Assembly (NCBI GenBank): GCA_017634065.1
Contig: JAGBOC010000016.1
Location: 62,001 to 126,000 of the forward strand
Length of the DNA stretch: 64,000 bases
DNA from: Lachnospiraceae bacterium
Lineage (GTDB): Bacteria; Bacillota; Clostridia; Lachnospirales; Lachnospiraceae
Direction: 5' to 3'
In this document: piece after piece, positions 43,672 through 53,405 of the stretch
Layout: the number at the start of each line of letters is the position of its first letter
Numbering within the stretch: position 1 is the first letter of the stretch
The notes under the pieces: model-generated
Database searches by the model: none
Seen by the model: only the letters and a program-made list of their open reading frames with translations
Told to the model about the DNA's origin: nothing
Translations under genes and position numbers: made by a program

Positions 43672-44526
43672 ATGATTAAGTTTAAAATTCCTGCAACGTC
43701 AGCAAATATCGGACCAGGCTTTGACTGCTTTGGTCTTGCATATTCATTTTACAATGAGTATAGTATAGAAAAAGCAGATAGTATGCTTATAGAAGGCTGT
43801 GATCCAGCATTTACCACAAAAGATAATATTTTTAATGTAGCATTTAATAAGACAATGAAAAAACTTGGCAAAACTGGTTCATATCATGTTCATTATAAGC
43901 CAACTATTCCAGCGAGTAGGGGACTTGGGTCTTCCGCCAGTGTTATAGTGGCTGGTTGCAGGACTGCAAACATTTTATATGGGGGCAAAAATAAATTATC
44001 CGATGATGAGATATTTCAGATAGCATCAACTATAGAAGGGCACCCTGATAATGTTGCTCCTGCCATCTTCGGTGGTCTTACAGCATCAACAAAACTTAAT
44101 GATGGAACTTTTTATTACAAAAAATACAAAGTATCAAATAAACTTTATTTCACTGTCCTAATACCTGATTTTAAGACATCTACTGAAATGGCAAGAAAAC
44201 TTTTACCTAAAGATTATAAAAAAGAAGAAGCTGTCACTATGATTTCACATAGTGTGCTGATGATTGAAGCTTTACAAAGTGGTGATTTCAATTTATTAAA
44301 AACTGTTTGCAAAGATTTTATTCATGAGCCATATAGAAAAAAACTAATCAAAGACTATGACCTTATCAAAAAACGAGTAGAAAAAAATGGCGATGCAGTG
44401 CTCATAATCTCTGGTTCAGGGCCAACACTACTCACCATCTCAAATGACAAAAACTTTTATAAAAAAATAAATCTTAAAGGCACAAAGGATAATTGGCTTA
44501 TTAAGCCACTTGGTCTTAAAAAATAA
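43672..44526 (+). CDS. thrB: Homoserine kinase
   Basis: Phosphorylates homoserine, the fourth step to threonine. A 284-residue GHMP kinase with the ATP loop PASRGLGSSAS (80-90), the N-terminal PATSANIGPGFDCFG and the GHPDNVAPAIFGGL segment. AAGGAG ribosome site. It is co-transcribed with murG, with no metabolic link that I can see. The stop codon is immediately followed by the stop of the convergent znuB-like gene. Confidence 0.95.
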   Translation: MIKFKIPATSANIGPGFDCFGLAYSFYNEYSIEKADSMLIEGCDPAFTTKDNIFNVAFNKTMKKLGKTGSYHVHYKPTIPASRGLGSSASVIVAGCRTANILYGGKNKLSDDEIFQIASTIEGHPDNVAPAIFGGLTASTKLNDGTFYYKKYKVSNKLYFTVLIPDFKTSTEMARKLLPKDYKKEEAVTMISHSVLMIEALQSGDFNLLKTVCKDFIHEPYRKKLIKDYDLIKKRVEKNGDAVLIISGSGPTLLTISNDKNFYKKINLKGTKDNWLIKPLGLKK

Positions 44527-45366
44527 TTATATTTTAACCACCACTTTCCCAACAATCACACACATTGCATATGCAATTATCTCTATCCCTACTATAGTTG
44601 ATCCAACTGGTGTACCTGCAAGTATTGATACTATGATTCCTATACCAGCACATAAGACAGAAAGCACAGCTGAACTTATAACTACTGCCTTAAAGCTTTT
44701 GTAAAGTCTCATAGTTGAAAGTGCTGGGAATATAATAAGTGCAGATGTGAGAAGTGACCCAACAAGATTCATTGCAAGGACTATTATGACTGCGATTATG
44801 ACAGCAATGGCAAAATTATAAAAACTTACATTTACACCTATCGCCCTTGAAAAATCTTCATCAAAGGTTAATGCAAATATCTTATTGTAAAAAAGTATAT
44901 ATATTATAACTACAATGATTGACAAAATTGATGATAGTATAACTTGCTGTGTCGATAATGTAAGTATAGAAGTAGAGCCAAAAAGCGTTGTACATACATC
45001 ACCTGATATATTTGATGATGATGAAAACATATTCATAAAGAGATAACCAAGTGCAAGAGATGTCACTGATATCATAGCTATCGCAGCATCACCTTTTAAA
45101 AGAGTAGTTTCCCCCATACAAAGCACAACTATTGCCGCAAGTATAGTTACTGCAAGTATGAGTGGCATATTATTAGTCCACTGAAATATCGCAGCCACTG
45201 CCATAGCAAGAAATGCCACGTGAGAAAGGCCATCACCAATAAATGAAAATCTTTTTAATACAAGTGTAACTCCAAGTAGCGAAGAACAAAGTGCCACAAG
45301 CACACCTACTATCATCGCATATCTTACAAATGGATATTGGAAATACATCTGAAGTGTCTCTATCAT
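44527..45366 (-). CDS. Metal ABC transporter permease (ZnuB-like)
   Basis: A 279-residue membrane protein of about eight helices of the ABC-3 family (zinc or manganese), with RRFSFIGDGLSHVAFLA-like LKRFSFIGDGLSHVAF and the conserved Gly/Ser pattern VGSLLTSALIIFPA. It starts 5 nt after the ATPase gene stop. No binding protein (ZnuA) gene is nearby, so it must use one encoded elsewhere. Which metal is carried cannot be told apart from sequence alone; zinc is favoured by the M16 peptidase upstream. Confidence 0.92.
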   Translation of the reverse strand: MIETLQMYFQYPFVRYAMIVGVLVALCSSLLGVTLVLKRFSFIGDGLSHVAFLAMAVAAIFQWTNNMPLILAVTILAAIVVLCMGETTLLKGDAAIAMISVTSLALGYLFMNMFSSSSNISGDVCTTLFGSTSILTLSTQQVILSSILSIIVVIIYILFYNKIFALTFDEDFSRAIGVNVSFYNFAIAVIIAVIIVLAMNLVGSLLTSALIIFPALSTMRLYKSFKAVVISSAVLSVLCAGIGIIVSILAGTPVGSTIVGIEIIAYAMCVIVGKVVVKI

Positions 45367-45371
45367 ATTGT

Positions 45372-46106
45372 CTACCTTACCTTTTTCCCACAGTTTTCAC
45401 AAATTATATTATTTCGAAGTTCTGATGTGAACTTCATTCCTATCTCACTATTTAAATACTCGTCTTTCGTACCAAAAAAGATTTCACTTCCTATATGCAA
45501 AATATGTGTTGCATATTTTAGTGCATCATTCAAATCATGCGATATCATTATTATAGTTATATTATCTTTTTTATTTAAATCTCTAACAATCTCATACATC
45601 TCTGCAGTCACTTTTGGGTCAAGACCTGATACAGGTTCATCAAGGAGAAGTACTTTCTCTGTAGCGCAAAGTGCTCTTGCAAGTAAAACTCTTTGCTGTT
45701 GTCCACCCGATAATTCTCTAAAACATCTATCTTTAAACTCAACTATGTGAAGTCTTTGCATCGCGTCAAGTGCTCTCTTCTTATCACTTACACTATAAAA
45801 AAATGACTTGTGACCTAAATTACCTGATAAAACTATCTCAAAATTGGTAGCAGGGAAATCTCTTTTGACAGTTGACTGCTGTGGGAGATAACCGATTTCA
45901 TTTGCATTTAGTCCATCGCCAAAAACTATTTCACCACCCATTGGCTTCTGAAGTGACAAAAGTGTTTTCATCAAAGTCGATTTTCCAGAACCATTTTCAC
46001 CGACAATGCATAGATAATCACCTTTTTCTACACTAAAACTGATGTTGTCTCTCACAACTTGTCCTTCATAACCAACTATCAGATTTTTACATATTATCTG
46101 TGCCAT
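45372..46106 (-). CDS. Metal ABC transporter ATPase (ZnuC-like)
   Basis: A 244-residue ATPase with Walker A GENGSGKST, signature LSGGQQQRV, Walker B VLLLDEPVSGLDP. Its C-terminal tail IICENCGKKVR carries two Cys in a CxxC that is not in most ZnuC proteins and could bind zinc. It starts 1 nt behind the M16 peptidase stop. Confidence 0.93.
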   Translation of the reverse strand: MAQIICKNLIVGYEGQVVRDNISFSVEKGDYLCIVGENGSGKSTLMKTLLSLQKPMGGEIVFGDGLNANEIGYLPQQSTVKRDFPATNFEIVLSGNLGHKSFFYSVSDKKRALDAMQRLHIVEFKDRCFRELSGGQQQRVLLARALCATEKVLLLDEPVSGLDPKVTAEMYEIVRDLNKKDNITIIMISHDLNDALKYATHILHIGSEIFFGTKDEYLNSEIGMKFTSELRNNIICENCGKKVR

Positions 46107-46107
46107 T

Positions 46108-49100
46108 TTACCCTACATAATCATATATTATTTCATCAAACATTTCCTTATTATTTTCTATCTGATCTCTACTGCCTATTGTCACATACTTTCCATCTGT
46201 TACTATTTTATCAATTATTGTTGCTAACTCTTTAAGATCAGAAAGTTTCATCTCTTTTATATCTCTCATATATCTCACATACCTATCTGGTCTTTTTTCT
46301 TTTACATTCTTAAATATCTCATCAATTGCCGACATAGCAGATTCAAACTTTGTAAGTGGATATGAATATGTTGCATAGGCGTTTAATTTATAATCTTCAA
46401 ACTCATCATCTGTTAATTTGGTTTCCTTAAGCATTTTTGGCACTTCGCTAAAAACACTATATGATTCTTTTAAATTAGGATCTCTATAAGTATATATACT
46501 GGCATTTAATCTATCTATAATACTATAAGCACCATATGCTGACCTTTTTGCTCTAAACTCTTTATACAATATTTTATCATCAATTATATTTGTTAAGACT
46601 TGATACTTACCTGTAAAATCAATATTATCTTTAAGTAAAGGTGTAGAAATGTAATTATATTGAACTGTTCCACTTGTTAAGATAGCAAGTTTATTTGGCA
46701 ATGCTTTTAAATTATCGCTATAATCATTTGGCTTTATTCGGATGTCATTAAAATCATAAGATAAGTCAATAACTTTTCTTTTAAGCACCTTCATTGTGTC
46801 AAAATTAGAAATTATCTGACATGTAAAACCAGATCTATTATAAAGGTCAAGTAATAACTTACCACATTCATCTAAAAGTGTCTTAATCTCACTGTCACTC
46901 ATAGCGCTTATGTCTTTTAAGAACTTAAAATAATCCAGCCCATTTAAATGGTATTCATAAAGATAATCACTATTATTTTGTACTTTTACTAAATCACTAG
47001 CAAAACCATTAGGATTATTATATAAGTAAAGTTTTAAACTATTATATGTATTTGAAACTATATTTCTTACTTTGTCTACATCTTCAAACTTTGTCTCAAA
47101 CATCAATTCATCTATGAGTTCAAAAATCTTATCAATATTTCTATCAAGAGATCTTGTCGTAAAAGAAAAATATGGTTTGTATCCACCATCATAATAATAA
47201 TTAATAATTGGTCCGAAACTATAACTACTCATATATCTATCAAACTCTGATGCTAATTTTTTTCCATCATAATGAGTAGTAGGTAATTCAAGCAAAATCT
47301 CTGAAATGAGTTTTAGTTTAAGTGTATCCTCATACTTGACACCACTCGCATCAAAAAGCAAATTGAGATAGAAATTATTTATGCCCTCTATATCACTTCG
47401 TATAAAATGAACCCCTTCAATTTTTTCTTCGTATGCATAACATTTCGCTCTATATTCATCAAGTGAGCTCACACTTGCGACACGAAGTTTATCTATGAGC
47501 GAACTTTCACTTTGACTTGAAATCCACTTATCATATTCTAATGTATCTGATATGAGATAATCAATCTCTTCATCAGACATATTTTGTTTTTTAGAAATCA
47601 GTTCTTCCTTTTTACTTATTTCTCTCTCTTCAAGAAGTCCTTTCTTTGGGATAGTTAAAGTTATACTTGCATTTTCATTATTAGACAAATACTTATCGAT
47701 AAGTTTTTTTATCTCGCCATTTTTAAAAGCGAGATCGACATCTTCAAAACCTTTTATGTATTTCAAATATCCTAATATATCTTCGCCATTATTTTTGAAG
47801 ACTAATTCATAAAAAGATATTGCTCTCTTTGCAAATCCATGAGAATCTTTCATTACTTCCATGTCCATTTCTAAATCGTCAATTATATCATCTATATCAT
47901 CTTGCTTGATACCTTCAACTCTTACCTCTTCAAATGATTCTTCCATAATTTCTTTTATCACTTCAGCATCATTTTCGTCGACATTTGAAAACTCGACAGA
48001 AAAATATGGTCTTGGACATAAAAGAGAATTTGAAAGACTAAAATCAGCATATGGCAATTTCTCTTTCACTCTTCTATCAACTGGTCCGTCACTTGCAAAT
48101 AAATTATTTATCACTACTGAAAATAGTCCACTTTCATAAGCCCCCATACCTTCACATATTACATTATAGGTTATAACAGACTGTCTTGAGATATCATCAT
48201 TTTCAGAAAATGGAAAATCATATTTCTTTATCGTAAAAGCATTTTGCTTTTTGTAATTATTATCAGATTTATCAATTACTCTCTTATCATACTTATTTAA
48301 ATATTCTTCATCAGTATATTTTAAATATTTCTCATAATCAATGTCACCATAAAGTGTTATCACAAGATTGCTTGGATGATAATACTTATCGTGGAACTCT
48401 ATTAAATCTTCATGCTTTATGCTTGGTATACTATCTGTTGAGCCACCTGTGTTCACTCCCATAAAGCTACCTTCAAACATTGTATCAAGTGAATTATAAT
48501 ATGCTACATTACTTATGCTACTCTCTACACCAGACATCTCACTATATACTACACCACTTAGTTCTAAATCAGAAGACTTGTCATTTAAGATATATCTATA
48601 TGCTTCCCTTTTGAGGTTTTTATCATCACGCAAAACTTCTGGGTTTAAAACTCCATCAAGATACATTTTATATAATTCGAAAAGCTGTGTGTCTGAAAGT
48701 GATGAAAATGGATAGACAGTGGCATGTTGCATAGTAAAAGCATTCATAAATGTATTATAGGTTTTATTCCTTGCCTCCATAAATAGATTAGCATTTGGAT
48801 ATTTTTCAGAACCACCAAGACAAGCGTGTTCAAATACATGTGGTATGCCTTTATTATCATATGAAAGAGTATTAAAACCAAAGACAGCTGATTTATCGAT
48901 ATCATCATTTGATATTAATATCGCTCTTGCTCCGGACTTTTCATGAGTCATAGAAACTAATTTTGCATTTTGATATTTATAATCATAGATTGCATCAATA
49001 TTAAAGCCGTAGATTTTACTTCCAACTTTTGGTAAAGGATACTTTGATAAAGTCGCTACATCACCTTCAAGTTGTATTAGTTTGTCTCCAAAATTATTTA

Positions 49101-49227
49101 CTACATTATCAGTCTCGCTTGTAGTTGCTACTAATTCATCATTTTTATAATAAGACTTTAGTCTTGAGCACGAAAAAATACTTAATATCAATATCAAACT
49201 AAATGCTATGTTAAATACTTTTTTCAT
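46108..49227 (-). CDS. M16C (insulinase/presequence protease) zinc peptidase lipoprotein
   Basis: A large 1039-residue lipoprotein. The start MKKVFNIAFSLILILSIFSC has a lipobox (Cys20). The zinc motif HVFEH (130-134, inverted HxxEH) lies in the usual setting GIPHVFEHACLGGSEKYP, with the third ligand Glu in GVVYSEMSG. Four domains of the pitrilysin type follow. It would digest peptides on the outside of the membrane. The ATG at 49227 is chosen, since the longer frame upstream overlaps the PBP gene. It heads an operon with a metal transporter, so zinc supply is a plausible link. Confidence 0.93.
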   Translation of the reverse strand: MKKVFNIAFSLILILSIFSCSRLKSYYKNDELVATTSETDNVVNNFGDKLIQLEGDVATLSKYPLPKVGSKIYGFNIDAIYDYKYQNAKLVSMTHEKSGARAILISNDDIDKSAVFGFNTLSYDNKGIPHVFEHACLGGSEKYPNANLFMEARNKTYNTFMNAFTMQHATVYPFSSLSDTQLFELYKMYLDGVLNPEVLRDDKNLKREAYRYILNDKSSDLELSGVVYSEMSGVESSISNVAYYNSLDTMFEGSFMGVNTGGSTDSIPSIKHEDLIEFHDKYYHPSNLVITLYGDIDYEKYLKYTDEEYLNKYDKRVIDKSDNNYKKQNAFTIKKYDFPFSENDDISRQSVITYNVICEGMGAYESGLFSVVINNLFASDGPVDRRVKEKLPYADFSLSNSLLCPRPYFSVEFSNVDENDAEVIKEIMEESFEEVRVEGIKQDDIDDIIDDLEMDMEVMKDSHGFAKRAISFYELVFKNNGEDILGYLKYIKGFEDVDLAFKNGEIKKLIDKYLSNNENASITLTIPKKGLLEEREISKKEELISKKQNMSDEEIDYLISDTLEYDKWISSQSESSLIDKLRVASVSSLDEYRAKCYAYEEKIEGVHFIRSDIEGINNFYLNLLFDASGVKYEDTLKLKLISEILLELPTTHYDGKKLASEFDRYMSSYSFGPIINYYYDGGYKPYFSFTTRSLDRNIDKIFELIDELMFETKFEDVDKVRNIVSNTYNSLKLYLYNNPNGFASDLVKVQNNSDYLYEYHLNGLDYFKFLKDISAMSDSEIKTLLDECGKLLLDLYNRSGFTCQIISNFDTMKVLKRKVIDLSYDFNDIRIKPNDYSDNLKALPNKLAILTSGTVQYNYISTPLLKDNIDFTGKYQVLTNIIDDKILYKEFRAKRSAYGAYSIIDRLNASIYTYRDPNLKESYSVFSEVPKMLKETKLTDDEFEDYKLNAYATYSYPLTKFESAMSAIDEIFKNVKEKRPDRYVRYMRDIKEMKLSDLKELATIIDKIVTDGKYVTIGSRDQIENNKEMFDEIIYDYVG

Positions 49228-49267
49228 AATTTTTTTCCTTTTCAAAGTAGTGATACTTCCCATTTTT

Positions 49268-51907
49268 CTATTGCGGAGCATTTACTGATGTTGGTGCTAT
49301 GATGATATTACTTGCTGGTGCAATACTTGGTTCATCTGGAAGTATTGGCACAACATCAAAATTAGGTGTCATATAAATCGTGTCATCAGATATTTGCTCT
49401 ACATATTTCTTTGGCATATTGATAGTACCAATAGATGAATGTATATTACATCTTGTTCTTGGCTGTGTTCCATCTATAAAATATTCTGTATAAGTGCAGT
49501 CGCCTCTTAAATCATGTTCACAGCCACTTGTCGCGAGAAGTCCTGACTTTCTACAAACTTTCCTTGATATAATTGCTGCTGGTTTTTCAAACTTTGGATC
49601 TTTTAGCGATGTATGTATCGTCTGCATAATTTTTCGCCATATATCTTTATGGAAAGATGTGCCACCATTATTAATTTTCTTTCTTGTATCTTGAAGAGAC
49701 TGGTTCTCATCACATCCACCCCACACACCTGCTGTATAATAAGGAGAGTAACCTACAAACCATACATCATTATTATTTGTAGTTGTTCCTGACTTTCCTG
49801 CAAGAGACATTCCACTAAAATGCGCTCTTGTCGATGTAGGAGTTATATTCATAGTTGGAGAGCTAAATGCTTTTCCAGAAACCATTGAATCTGCCATGGC
49901 AGATGTGAGAAGGTAAGCATTTTCTTTTGACATAACTCTTGTCACAGGATTTTTAGTATTATCAAGAATTACTTTCCCATAGTGGTCATAAACTCGAGTA
50001 TAAAGTATTGGTTTTCTATAATTGCCCTCATTTGCAATTGCTGCAAATGCTGATGTAAGTTCATAATTAGTCACACCATAAGTAAGTCCACCAAGTGCTG
50101 CCGCAGGATTTGCATCTTCTCTCTCATCAAGTGATGTAATGCCAAGCCTTTTTGCAAATCTAATTCCTATTTCAGGTGTTACCGTCTCCATAAGACATCT
50201 TACTGCTATAATATTTAATGAATAAACAATCCCTGCCCTTATATTTTGAAATCCAAGATAACCTGTTGAGTACCAATTCTTAAATGTCTTATTCATTGTA
50301 TTTGTCTTATACACATACTCACTATCATAGTAAGGAGTTGCAAGTGTCTTATTATATAGTTCAAGCGCTGGTGCAAATGACGCAAGAACCTTAAATGTAC
50401 TTCCAGGTTGTCTCTTTGTCACAGTTGCGCGGTTTAAAGACCTTGATACAGTTTTCTCGCCTCTTCCACCAGATAATGCTACAACTTCACCAGTTCTGTG
50501 ATTGATAAGTACAAATGAGCATTGAGGCTCCAAGAAAAAGTTCAAAGTTTCTGCTACAACTGAATCTCCATCTTTCAAAACTGAATCTCTGAAACTATTT
50601 ACAAATTGCTGTGCTGTATCTTTATTAGCGAAAAGTCCATCATACTTTTTATTCTTCAAAGTGTTCACATGATAATTTTGCACATCTACCTGTGAATAAT
50701 GAGTTAATGAATCATCACTATGTCTTATTGATAATCTATAGTCTATCGCATACTTTTTTACTTTATAATTTGACTCTCTATTTACTTCTGTATCTACTAT
50801 ATTTTGAAGTTCAGGATCCATCGTTGTCTCAACTCGAAGTCCACCTGAATAAAGTAAGTTATTTGCAAGTGTCTGTGAATACCCAAGTCTTTTTACCAAA
50901 TCTTCTTGAAGTTGGTCTATTACAGATTCAGTAAAATATTTATATACTGATATAGTATTCTCTGTTTTTATCTCAACATTCTTTATCCTACTATACACAT
51001 CATCATGAATTGCTTCTTCATACTCATCATCAGTTATATAATTAAGTAGAAGCATATTTTTAAGAGTCTGACGCTGTCTCTTTTGATTTTCTTCTGGGTG
51101 AGTTATAGGATTATTTTTTGTAGGATTTTTAGTGATACTTGCTATCACCGCACATTCACTAATCGTCAAATCCTTTAACTCTTTATCAAAATATCTTCTT
51201 GCGGCAACTTTTACGCCAAGAGTATTTGCTCCAAGATTTATGACATTTAAATAATCAGTAATAATCTGCTCTTTTATTTCTTTCTTTGACATCTCTGCTT
51301 GAGTCTCATATTGAAGAGCTATATATTGTTCTTGAAGTTTTCTTACATATTTTTCAAAGCCTTTCTCATGAAGTGCCGAATCAAACACTGCATTTTTTAC
51401 AAGCTGTTGAGTTATAGTCGAGCCGCCACCACGACTTGAATCAGATTTTAAAACTCCATAAATCGCTCTACCTATTGACTTTAGATCAACACCAGAATGT
51501 TCCCAAAATCTTTCATCTTCTATAGCCACAAAGGCATTTACAAGATTTTCTGGTATGTCTTTAAACTTTACAGACTCTCTATTTGATCCCTCTTTTACAA
51601 GAGTATCCATTAGATTACCATTTCTATCTACAATCCTCGTTGCAAATGCTGTAGGCCCAAAGTGAAAGCTTGTAAGAGGAGGTGTACTATCAAGTATTCC
51701 TTTCACCATACCAAGACCAAAAAACATACCCAAAAATCCAAGTCCGATTAGAGCAACAAAAATCTTTCTCAAGATATGAAGTTTCTTTTTTCTTCTTCTC
51801 TTCTTACCCTGAGTATGATTCTTTGCGTCCATATCTCTTCCAGCAAATCTCTTTTCAGGAAGTTTTATGGATTTAATGCTGCCAAGTTTTTTTAGAGTGT
51901 ATTCCAA
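49268..51907 (-). CDS. Class A penicillin-binding protein (transglycosylase and transpeptidase)
   Basis: About 879 residues. After a basic cytosolic tail and one helix (near 45-75) come the GT51 glycosyltransferase domain (EDERFWEHSGVD, GGGSTITQQLVKN) and the transpeptidase domain with RQPGSTFKVL (SxxK), YSLN (SxN) and LAGKSGTTT (KSG), and a Pro/Ala-rich tail. It polymerises and cross-links peptidoglycan. The start is TTG at 51907 with AAGGAG six nt before it; the longer frame from 51955 overlaps the TPR gene. It lies in an operon with mtnN and the TPR protein. Confidence 0.93.
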   Translation of the reverse strand: MEYTLKKLGSIKSIKLPEKRFAGRDMDAKNHTQGKKRRRKKKLHILRKIFVALIGLGFLGMFFGLGMVKGILDSTPPLTSFHFGPTAFATRIVDRNGNLMDTLVKEGSNRESVKFKDIPENLVNAFVAIEDERFWEHSGVDLKSIGRAIYGVLKSDSSRGGGSTITQQLVKNAVFDSALHEKGFEKYVRKLQEQYIALQYETQAEMSKKEIKEQIITDYLNVINLGANTLGVKVAARRYFDKELKDLTISECAVIASITKNPTKNNPITHPEENQKRQRQTLKNMLLLNYITDDEYEEAIHDDVYSRIKNVEIKTENTISVYKYFTESVIDQLQEDLVKRLGYSQTLANNLLYSGGLRVETTMDPELQNIVDTEVNRESNYKVKKYAIDYRLSIRHSDDSLTHYSQVDVQNYHVNTLKNKKYDGLFANKDTAQQFVNSFRDSVLKDGDSVVAETLNFFLEPQCSFVLINHRTGEVVALSGGRGEKTVSRSLNRATVTKRQPGSTFKVLASFAPALELYNKTLATPYYDSEYVYKTNTMNKTFKNWYSTGYLGFQNIRAGIVYSLNIIAVRCLMETVTPEIGIRFAKRLGITSLDEREDANPAAALGGLTYGVTNYELTSAFAAIANEGNYRKPILYTRVYDHYGKVILDNTKNPVTRVMSKENAYLLTSAMADSMVSGKAFSSPTMNITPTSTRAHFSGMSLAGKSGTTTNNNDVWFVGYSPYYTAGVWGGCDENQSLQDTRKKINNGGTSFHKDIWRKIMQTIHTSLKDPKFEKPAAIISRKVCRKSGLLATSGCEHDLRGDCTYTEYFIDGTQPRTRCNIHSSIGTINMPKKYVEQISDDTIYMTPNFDVVPILPDEPSIAPASNIIIAPTSVNAPQ

Positions 51908-51920
51908 ATGTTGCTCCTTA

Positions 51921-53231
51921 TTAATACCCTCTCGCCTCTCTACTTCTCCTTGCATAATTTGACTCTGGGTGCTGTGCTATTATCTTATCAAATAGGGCAT
52001 TTGCCTCTTTAAGTCTATCAAGATTTTGATATAGTCTAGCAAGTAAAAACATAGTCTCTGGGTCATCTGGATTTATGCTCAAAGACAATTGATAATATGA
52101 TATTGCTGCCGTTTTATTACCACCATTCCAGCTTTCAGTTCCAAGTTCACAAAGTCTTTTAGCGCCTATACCTTCTATTCTTGACCTAGCCTGATTAAGT
52201 AATGAGATTAGTGTCTCATCGGTTATGGCATCCTTATCAAGTTCTACATAACTCTTGGCTGCTCTACTTATATAGCCACCATCAAAATCAGAAATAATAC
52301 TATTTAATGTTTCATATTGTGATGTGAATAGTTTATTTTGCTCTTCATATGCTCGAAGTTTCACACTTGCATCTTCATAGTTTGTTTTAAGTTCATTATT
52401 CTCTATAGTTAAATCCCTAATGGTTTTATTTTGGTCATTTACAAGCTCTGCATATCTTATGACTTGATTTTCACTTGCAAGTGACGAACTACCATTTGAA
52501 GTAGGTTGCATAATAAGTGAGTTTGACAAAGCACCAATTATAATTCCTATCAAAATAAAAATTACTTTTTGATTTTCAGACAATTTTATATATTTTCTTG
52601 GGAGTATAGCATCATCTGATTCAAGTTTTTTAAATGAATAAACTTTCTCAATTCTTTTTTCTTTGACTTCACCTTTTTTAGTATTCTTTATGACATAATC
52701 CATATGTTCATTTATGTGCACATTTCCATTATCTATTTTTTGACATTTAAGCAAATAATGACCTGCTTTGATGTGATCTTGCAACTTAAGATATAAAATA
52801 GATAGTAAGAACATCGCTTTTACGTTATGATCATTAAGTTCTACCGCTCTATTTAGTTTCATCATTGCCAAATCATTTTTATCACTCTCTATATCGTCAA
52901 TCGCCATATTGTATAATCTGACACTTTCAAAGTAGTTATTCGTATTTTCATCATCCTGCACTTTTCTTAAGTATTCATTTGCTGGATTTACTTCATTCTT
53001 AAATATGTCTTTACTTGCAAACCACTGCACGATTGCTTCAGTTATAGCACCCTCTTCATAAAATATAAGAGCAAGTAAGTTTCTTGCATTTACATTTTTT
53101 GCATTAAAAGAAAGAGATTTTTTAAGCAAAAGTGTTGCTCCAAATAAATCCCTCTTTTCTGCTCTATCAAGTGCTACGTTGTAGAACCTGTTAGAGATTT
53201 GCCTAAACTCTCTTTCATAAATAGATGCCAT
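51921..53231 (-). CDS. Membrane-anchored TPR protein
   Basis: A 436-residue protein. Its N-terminal part (1-170) has TPR-like helical repeats (NARNLLALIFYEEGAITEAI, NVKAMFLLSILYLKLQDHIKAGHYL); a helix near 226-246 (VIFILIGIIIGALSNSLIM) spans the membrane; then a coiled coil (260-310) and more TPRs (TAAISYYQLSLSINPDDPETMFLLARLYQNLDRLKEANALFDKII). It probably scaffolds other envelope proteins, perhaps the PBP downstream, which starts 13 nt behind its stop. Function is inference. Confidence 0.88.
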   Translation of the reverse strand: MASIYEREFRQISNRFYNVALDRAEKRDLFGATLLLKKSLSFNAKNVNARNLLALIFYEEGAITEAIVQWFASKDIFKNEVNPANEYLRKVQDDENTNNYFESVRLYNMAIDDIESDKNDLAMMKLNRAVELNDHNVKAMFLLSILYLKLQDHIKAGHYLLKCQKIDNGNVHINEHMDYVIKNTKKGEVKEKRIEKVYSFKKLESDDAILPRKYIKLSENQKVIFILIGIIIGALSNSLIMQPTSNGSSSLASENQVIRYAELVNDQNKTIRDLTIENNELKTNYEDASVKLRAYEEQNKLFTSQYETLNSIISDFDGGYISRAAKSYVELDKDAITDETLISLLNQARSRIEGIGAKRLCELGTESWNGGNKTAAISYYQLSLSINPDDPETMFLLARLYQNLDRLKEANALFDKIIAQHPESNYARRSREARGY

Positions 53232-53238
53232 AAGGTCT

Positions 53239-53388
53239 CTACTTTGTTTTTGTGTTAGTAGCCTGTTTAAACATATTAAACATTATGTCATCCATATCAG
53301 TAATGTCCATATTTGCAAGTGCATCATCAATTTTGTCAGGCTCTAAACTCTTTTCAAATTTTTTAATTTCTTCATCAAAGTTCAACAT
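53239..53388 (-). CDS. Small acidic protein between mtnN and the TPR gene
   Basis: A 49-residue frame, MLNFDEEIKKFEKSL through FKQATNTKTK, that fills the space between mtnN and the TPR gene. It has a ribosome site AAGGGA 8 nt before the ATG, it ends 7 nt before the TPR start, and its composition (acidic, Met/Asp-rich helix ADMDITDMDDIM-like) is protein-like. It could be missed by standard thresholds. No known family. Confidence 0.68.
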   Translation of the reverse strand: MLNFDEEIKKFEKSLEPDKIDDALANMDITDMDDIMFNMFKQATNTKTK

Positions 53389-53405
53389 ATATGTTCCCTT
53401 AATTT

